Positions 5,280 through 8,970 of a stretch of 8,970 bases of DNA are shown one piece after another. How positions within the stretch are numbered: the first letter of the stretch is position 1; each line of letters starts with the position of its first letter. Origin of the DNA: Anaerolineae bacterium (lineage in GTDB: Bacteria; Chloroflexota; Anaerolineae; B4-G1); contig JAUWOI010000150.1 in the NCBI GenBank assembly GCA_030612185.1, positions 1-8,970 of the forward strand, given 5' to 3'. The notes under the pieces were generated by a model. It was not told the origin of the DNA, did no database searches, and saw nothing but the letters and a program-made list of their open reading frames with translations. A program made the translations under genes and the position numbers.

Positions 5280-7346
5280 ATGAAGGAATATTACACTAAT
5301 CAACTGCGCAACGTGGTTCTGCTGGGACACGGGAGTGCGGGCAAAACCTCGCTGGCGGAGGCCATGCTCTTCGCCAGCGGCGCGATCAATCGCATGGGCC
5401 GGGTCGAGGACGGCACCACTGTCGCCGACTTCGACGAGGAGGAGACCCGTCGCCACATCTCGCTCAACCTGGCCCTCGTCCCCGTTGAGTGGGAGGGCAG
5501 CAAGATTAACCTGTTGGATACCCCCGGCTACACCGACTTTGTCGGCGAGGTCAAGAGCGCGGTGCGGGTGGCCGACCTGGCGCTGATCCTGGTGGACGCC
5601 GTGTCCGGCGTCGAGGTAGGGACGGAGTTGGTCTGGAACTTTGCCGAGGAGCGTAATCTGCCCCGGATGGTGATCGTCAACAAGATGAACCGGGAGAACT
5701 CCAACCTGGCCCGCACGCTGGAGACGCTACGGGAGACCTTCGGGCAGAATTTTGTCCTCACCCAACTTCCTATCGGCACAGAGGGAAAGTTCGCGGGCGT
5801 GGTAGATCTGGTGAGGATGCAGGCGCTGATGGGCCCCGAGGGGAAGGTCGCCGAAATTCCGGCTGGCCTGGCTGACCAGGTAAATAAGGCCCGCGTTCAG
5901 TTGATGGAGTCTGCCGCCGAGTCGGACGATGAACTTATCATGAAGTACCTGGAGGGAGAGGAACTGACCGAGGATGAGATCCAGCGCGGTCTGCGCGCTG
6001 CGACCCTCAACGGGACGATCATACCGGTCCTGGTGACGGCGGCGACGGCGAACCTGGGCACGCGAGCACTGCTGGATGCACTGGTCGCTTATGCTCCCTC
6101 CCCGGTTGACCGGGGGCCGGTCACGGCACAGGGGCCGGCGGGCGAGGAGCAGATCGAGCCGAACGAACTATCCCCGCTGGCGGCGCTGGTCTTCAAGACA
6201 ACTGCCGACCCATTCGTGGGTAAACTGACTTTTTTCCGCGTCTACGGCGGAATGATGAACTCGGATAGCCGCGTCTACAACAGCCGGGCCGAGGAAGAGG
6301 AGCGGCTGGGCCAACTCTACGCCATGCGCGGCAAGGAGCAAAGCCCGGTGTCATGCGTGCACGCTGGCGACATCGGCGCGGTGGCCAAGTTGACTCACAC
6401 ACTCACCGGAGATACACTGTGCGACAAAGGCCACCCTGTGAGCCTGCCTGGCCCTGTGTTCCCCTCTCCTCTCTTCGCCGTGGCCGCTAATCCCAGGAGT
6501 AAGGCCGATCAGACCAAACTGGGCTCCACGCTGACCCGTATCTGTGAGGAGGATCCCACGCTACACTGGCGACAGGAACCCAGCACGCGGCAGACGATCC
6601 TGGAGGGGATGGGGGAAGCCCACGTGAACATCGCCGTGTGCCGGATGGAGAACCGTTTCGACGTCGGGGTCGAGACCTCGGTCCCCAAGGTGCCCTATCG
6701 AGAGACGATTACCAGGGTCAACGCCGACCAGTACCGGCACAAGAAGCAGACCGGCGGCGCAGGTCAGTTCGCCGAGGTGCATATGCGGCTGGAACCGCTG
6801 CCTCGCGACACCGGCTTCGAGTACGAGTGGAAAGTCTTCGGCGGGCGCATCTCCCGCTCCTTCGAAAGTTCCATCGAAAAGGGCATCAAGCAAGTGATGG
6901 GACAGGGAGTGATCGCTGGCTACCCGGTGGTGGACATCAAGGCGGCGGTCTACGACGGCAAGGAGCACCCGGTGGACTCCAAGGACATCGCCTTCCAGAT
7001 CGCCGGGCGGGAGGTATTTAAGAAGGTGATGCTGGACGCCGGGCCGGTACTCTTGGAGCCGATCCAACGCGTTGTTATCACCGTGCCGGAGGAGTACACC
7101 GGCGACATCATGGGCGACCTGAACACGAAGCGGGCGCGGGTACAGGGGATGGGCCAGCGCAGCGGTAAGAGTATCATCACGGCGTTGGCGCCACTGGCGG
7201 AGATGCAGCGGTATGCCACCGACCTGCGCAGCCTGACCCAGGGCCGGGGCATCTTCTCGATGGAGTTGGATCATTACGAGGATATGCCGGCGCACCTGGC
7301 GCAGGCGATTATTGAGGCGCACGAGCGGGAGAAAGAGACAAAGTGA
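5280..7346 (+). CDS. fusA: EF-G-like translational GTPase (EF-G-2/FusA2 type)
   Basis: 688 residues from ATG 5280, where family homology begins (MKEYYTNQLRNVVLLGH); AAGGGGG lies 12 bases upstream, a long spacing. An in-frame ATG at 5217 would add 21 residues unlike the family and has no good ribosome-binding site. Domains in EF-G order: G domain (about 1-280) with P-loop GHGSAGKT at 16-23 and DTPGYTDF at 80-87; domain II about 295-375; domain III about 394-465; domain IV about 470-580 with YRHKKQTGGAGQF at 485-497; domain V about 590-670. It is the EF-G-like paralogue type rather than canonical EF-G: the switch II His is Tyr84 and the switch I Thr position reads Ser (RRHISLN). The guanine-specificity motif is NKMN (134-137) instead of NKxD, which is unusual. 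The likely role is a ribosome-associated GTPase; whether it translocates is uncertain. The symbol marks the family, not proven orthology. Confidence 0.9.
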   Translation: MKEYYTNQLRNVVLLGHGSAGKTSLAEAMLFASGAINRMGRVEDGTTVADFDEEETRRHISLNLALVPVEWEGSKINLLDTPGYTDFVGEVKSAVRVADLALILVDAVSGVEVGTELVWNFAEERNLPRMVIVNKMNRENSNLARTLETLRETFGQNFVLTQLPIGTEGKFAGVVDLVRMQALMGPEGKVAEIPAGLADQVNKARVQLMESAAESDDELIMKYLEGEELTEDEIQRGLRAATLNGTIIPVLVTAATANLGTRALLDALVAYAPSPVDRGPVTAQGPAGEEQIEPNELSPLAALVFKTTADPFVGKLTFFRVYGGMMNSDSRVYNSRAEEEERLGQLYAMRGKEQSPVSCVHAGDIGAVAKLTHTLTGDTLCDKGHPVSLPGPVFPSPLFAVAANPRSKADQTKLGSTLTRICEEDPTLHWRQEPSTRQTILEGMGEAHVNIAVCRMENRFDVGVETSVPKVPYRETITRVNADQYRHKKQTGGAGQFAEVHMRLEPLPRDTGFEYEWKVFGGRISRSFESSIEKGIKQVMGQGVIAGYPVVDIKAAVYDGKEHPVDSKDIAFQIAGREVFKKVMLDAGPVLLEPIQRVVITVPEEYTGDIMGDLNTKRARVQGMGQRSGKSIITALAPLAEMQRYATDLRSLTQGRGIFSMELDHYEDMPAHLAQAIIEAHEREKETK

Positions 7347-7349
7347 CAA

Positions 7350-7389
7350 GGGGATGGGGAGCAGAGGAGTAGAGGAGCAAGGGGTCAGG
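7350..7389. repeat. Purine-rich octamer tandem array after the EF-G-like stop codon
   Basis: Starting 4 bases after the stop, five imperfect 8-base units run in phase; the core consensus is GGAGYAGA (7358-7365 and 7366-7373 differ by one base), with more divergent units at both ends. It is a short tandem repeat of the simple G/A-rich type often scattered between genes of filamentous bacteria. It codes for nothing. Confidence 0.65.
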
Positions 7390-7591
7390 GAGGCTCGCTC
7401 CGGTGGGGGTGGGCCTCCGGCGAAGTGCAACAGCCGCGAAGGTGGCCCCGACGGTACGGCGCCGGTGGGCCAATAACAGGAACTGCCTGTACAACCACTG
7501 GAGCGGCAGCGTTTTTCGTGTAGTGGTGGCCGAACGGCTATGAGTTTCGCGTAGTGTCAAAAGTGACTGTCCGCTTGTACGGTACGAAGCA
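7390..7591. other. Intergenic region between the EF-G-like gene and mutS
   Basis: No credible gene is seen. It holds a dyad TGGCCC/GGGCCA (7443-7448 and 7467-7472, 18-base loop) and a longer-range GGAGGC/GCCTCC pair (7389-7394 and 7413-7418); neither is followed by a T-run, so no convincing intrinsic terminator can be named. TTTCGTGTAGTG (7514-7525) recurs with one change as TTTCGCGTAGTG (7545-7556), 31 bp on, just before mutS. No clear promoter or ribosome-binding site for mutS is visible. Confidence 0.5.
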
Positions 7592-8970
7592 ATGGCCAAA
7601 GTAACCCCTGTCCGCAAGCAGTATCTCCAGATCAAGGCCCGGCACCCGGACGCCATCGTTTTCTTCCGGCTGGGTGACTTCTACGAGACTTTCGACGAGG
7701 ACGCGGAGACCGCTGCCCGCGAACTCGATCTCGTCCTGACCTCGCGCCCGATGGCCAAGGGCCAGCGCGTGCCGATGGCCGGCGTCCCCCACCACGCCGT
7801 CGAAGGGTACATCGCCCGCCTCATCGAAAAAGGCTACCGCGTCGCCATCGCCGAGCAGGTGGGCGAGGTCACCGGCAAGGGGCTGATCGCCCGCGAGGTG
7901 ACACGCGTCGTGACCCCCGGCACTGTCGTCGAGCCGGCGCTCCTGGACGAGAAGCGGTCCAACTACCTGGCGGCAGTCGTCGTCGAGGGCGACCCTTCGT
8001 CTCCGCTTCCCTCGGCTACACTCGGGACAGGCAGGGCAGGCCGGGCTGGCCTGGCTTACGCCGACATCACCACCGGCGAGTTCGCCACTACCCAGTTGGA
8101 CGCGGGCGAGGCCGAGCAGGAGTTAGCCCGATTGCAGCCTCGCGAGTGCCTCATTTCAGCGTCCGACGTCCAGGACCCTGAAACCTTAAACCTGAATCCT
8201 GAAACCTTGCCCTCGGGCGTCCACATCACCCCGCTCCCGGCCTATCGCTTCGAACTGGGTGCAGCCCGGCAAGCACTGCTCGACCACTTCGGCGTGGCGA
8301 CGCTGGACGGCTTCGGCTGCGAGGGCAAGCCGCTGGCCATCTGCGCCGCCGGCGCCATCATCCACTACCTGCGCGAGACACAGAAGGGGGCGCTGGCGCA
8401 GATCGTGGGCCTCAGCACTTACTCGACCGCCCGCTTTATGATGCTCGACGCAGCCACACGCCGCAACCTGGAGTTAACCGAGACGCTGCGCGAGCGCAAG
8501 ACGCGCGGTTCGCTCCTGGGCGTTCTTGACCTGACGCTCACTCCGATGGGCGGGCGGTTGCTCCGGTCGCGCCTGGCCCAACCCCTGCTCGACCGGACGG
8601 AACTGGAGGCGCGGCTGGACGAGGTGCAGGCATTCTATGAAGACACCATCGTCCGCGGACGGGTGCGCGAAGCCCTCAAGGGTACGCCCGACCTGGAGCG
8701 GCTGACCACTCGGGTGCTGGCGGGGATAGCCAGGCCCCGCGACCTCATCGGCATACGCAAGACCCTGGGGACTGTGCCTGAACTTACAGAGGCACTGGTG
8801 CAATTCGTTATTAGCAATTCGTTATTCGTATCCTCCCTCGATCCCTGTGAAGATGTGTCCGCGCTGATGGCCTCCGCCATCGTGGACGATCCACCCGCGA
8901 ACATCTCCGCCGGCGGGGTCATCCGGCCCGGTTTCTCCGCCGAATTGGACAGCATCGCCACGGCGGCGCG
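7592..8970 (+). CDS. mutS: DNA mismatch repair protein MutS, N-terminal part (cut by window edge)
   Basis: The frame is open from ATG 7592 to the right edge, giving 459 residues; full-length MutS is about 850-900, so the ATPase domain lies outside. MutS recognises mismatches and small loops in new DNA and calls in MutL. Seen: TPVRKQYLQIKA near the start, mismatch-binding domain with GDFYETF at 28-34, including Phe30 and Glu32 of the F-x-E reading motif, then GVPHHAVEGYIARLIEKGYRVAIAEQ in pieces at about 64-89. The connector domain follows at about 120-245, and the lever/core has LDAATRRNLEL (285-295) and GGVIRPGF near 441-448. There is no alternative start: upstream codons back to the in-frame stop at 7541 include no ATG, GTG or TTG. 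The ribosome-binding site is weak. The connector contains an unusual Pro/Ser/Gly-rich insert (about 132-153) and a heptamer-repeat insert (about 195-208); a second heptamer array lies at about 404-413. None destroys the frame. Confidence 0.94.
   Translation, partial: MAKVTPVRKQYLQIKARHPDAIVFFRLGDFYETFDEDAETAARELDLVLTSRPMAKGQRVPMAGVPHHAVEGYIARLIEKGYRVAIAEQVGEVTGKGLIAREVTRVVTPGTVVEPALLDEKRSNYLAAVVVEGDPSSPLPSATLGTGRAGRAGLAYADITTGEFATTQLDAGEAEQELARLQPRECLISASDVQDPETLNLNPETLPSGVHITPLPAYRFELGAARQALLDHFGVATLDGFGCEGKPLAICAAGAIIHYLRETQKGALAQIVGLSTYSTARFMMLDAATRRNLELTETLRERKTRGSLLGVLDLTLTPMGGRLLRSRLAQPLLDRTELEARLDEVQAFYEDTIVRGRVREALKGTPDLERLTTRVLAGIARPRDLIGIRKTLGTVPELTEALVQFVISNSLFVSSLDPCEDVSALMASAIVDDPPANISAGGVIRPGFSAELDSIATAA
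8026..8055. repeat. GC-rich low-complexity tract in the mutS connector region
   Basis: A run of GGCAGG/GGCTGG-like words includes the dyad CAGGCC-GGGCT-GGCCTG (8037-8053, 6-bp arms). It encodes a Gly/Arg/Ala-rich stretch (GTGRAGRAG) inside a MutS loop that is not present in E. coli MutS. Confidence 0.45.
8177..8211. repeat. Heptanucleotide tandem array in mutS, consensus CCTGAAA
   Basis: Five contiguous 7-base units start at 8177, 8184, 8191, 8198 and 8205. Units one and four are exactly CCTGAAA; the second and third differ by one base each and the last is degenerate. The 11-base word CCTGAAACCTT occurs at 8177-8187 and 8198-8208. It is read in frame (PETLNLNPETLP, residues 196-207). The unit length is not a multiple of three. 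Confidence 0.8.
8801..8828. repeat. Second heptanucleotide tandem array in mutS, consensus YWATTCG
   Basis: Four contiguous 7-base units start at 8801, 8808, 8815 and 8822. CAATTCG appears as units one and three; TTATTAG and TTATTCG alternate with it, so CAATTCGTTATT is repeated 14 bp apart. It is AT-rich against a GC-rich gene and is read in frame as QFVISNSLF (residues 404-412). Confidence 0.78.

Noticed and set aside
6561..7430. Minus-strand open frame of 289 codons opposite the EF-G-like gene
   Set aside because: It is antisense to conserved EF-G domains IV and V, has His/Leu/Arg-rich shadow composition, and has no ribosome-binding support.
8177..8211. CRISPR array
   Set aside because: Units are 7 bases, contiguous and without spacers, and lie inside a coding frame.

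Overview
The window is a GC-rich bacterial chromosome segment. The gene set is a TGS-type nucleoside kinase paired with a tiny membrane protein, a tryptophanase, an EF-G-2-type GTPase and MutS, together with short tandem repeats of the kind seen in filamentous bacteria. This suggests a Chloroflexota (Anaerolineae-like) genome. That assignment is an inference from gene flavour, not from a marker gene.

Left half, all on the minus strand, read from right to left: tryptophanase (3677-5053), then a 65-residue one-helix membrane protein (3230-3427) tightly coupled to a long uridine/nucleoside-kinase-family protein (1513-3222), then the first 440 codons of an Eco57I/type IIG-like adenine-N6 DNA methyltransferase (1-1322, running off the left edge). 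The methyltransferase has its own extended -10 promoter and a visibly lower GC content than the rest, so it looks like an acquired accessory gene. A pair of REP-like GC hairpins with shared flanks separates the tryptophanase from the small gene.

Right half, on the plus strand: an EF-G-like GTPase (5280-7346) and the first 459 codons of mutS (7592-8970, running off the right edge). Tryptophanase and the EF-G-like gene diverge from 5054-5279, where two sigma70-type promoters stand back to back with adjoining -35 boxes.

Most genes are housekeeping or metabolic and do not form one pathway. No complete new system is visible. The points most worth a second look are: heptanucleotide tandem arrays read in frame inside mutS, where a one-unit change would shift the frame; an Asp-to-Asn change in the guanine-specificity motif (NKMN) of the EF-G-like protein; the duplicated REP-like unit whose flank runs into the tryptophanase stop codon; and the truncated methyltransferase, whose partners would lie beyond the left edge.
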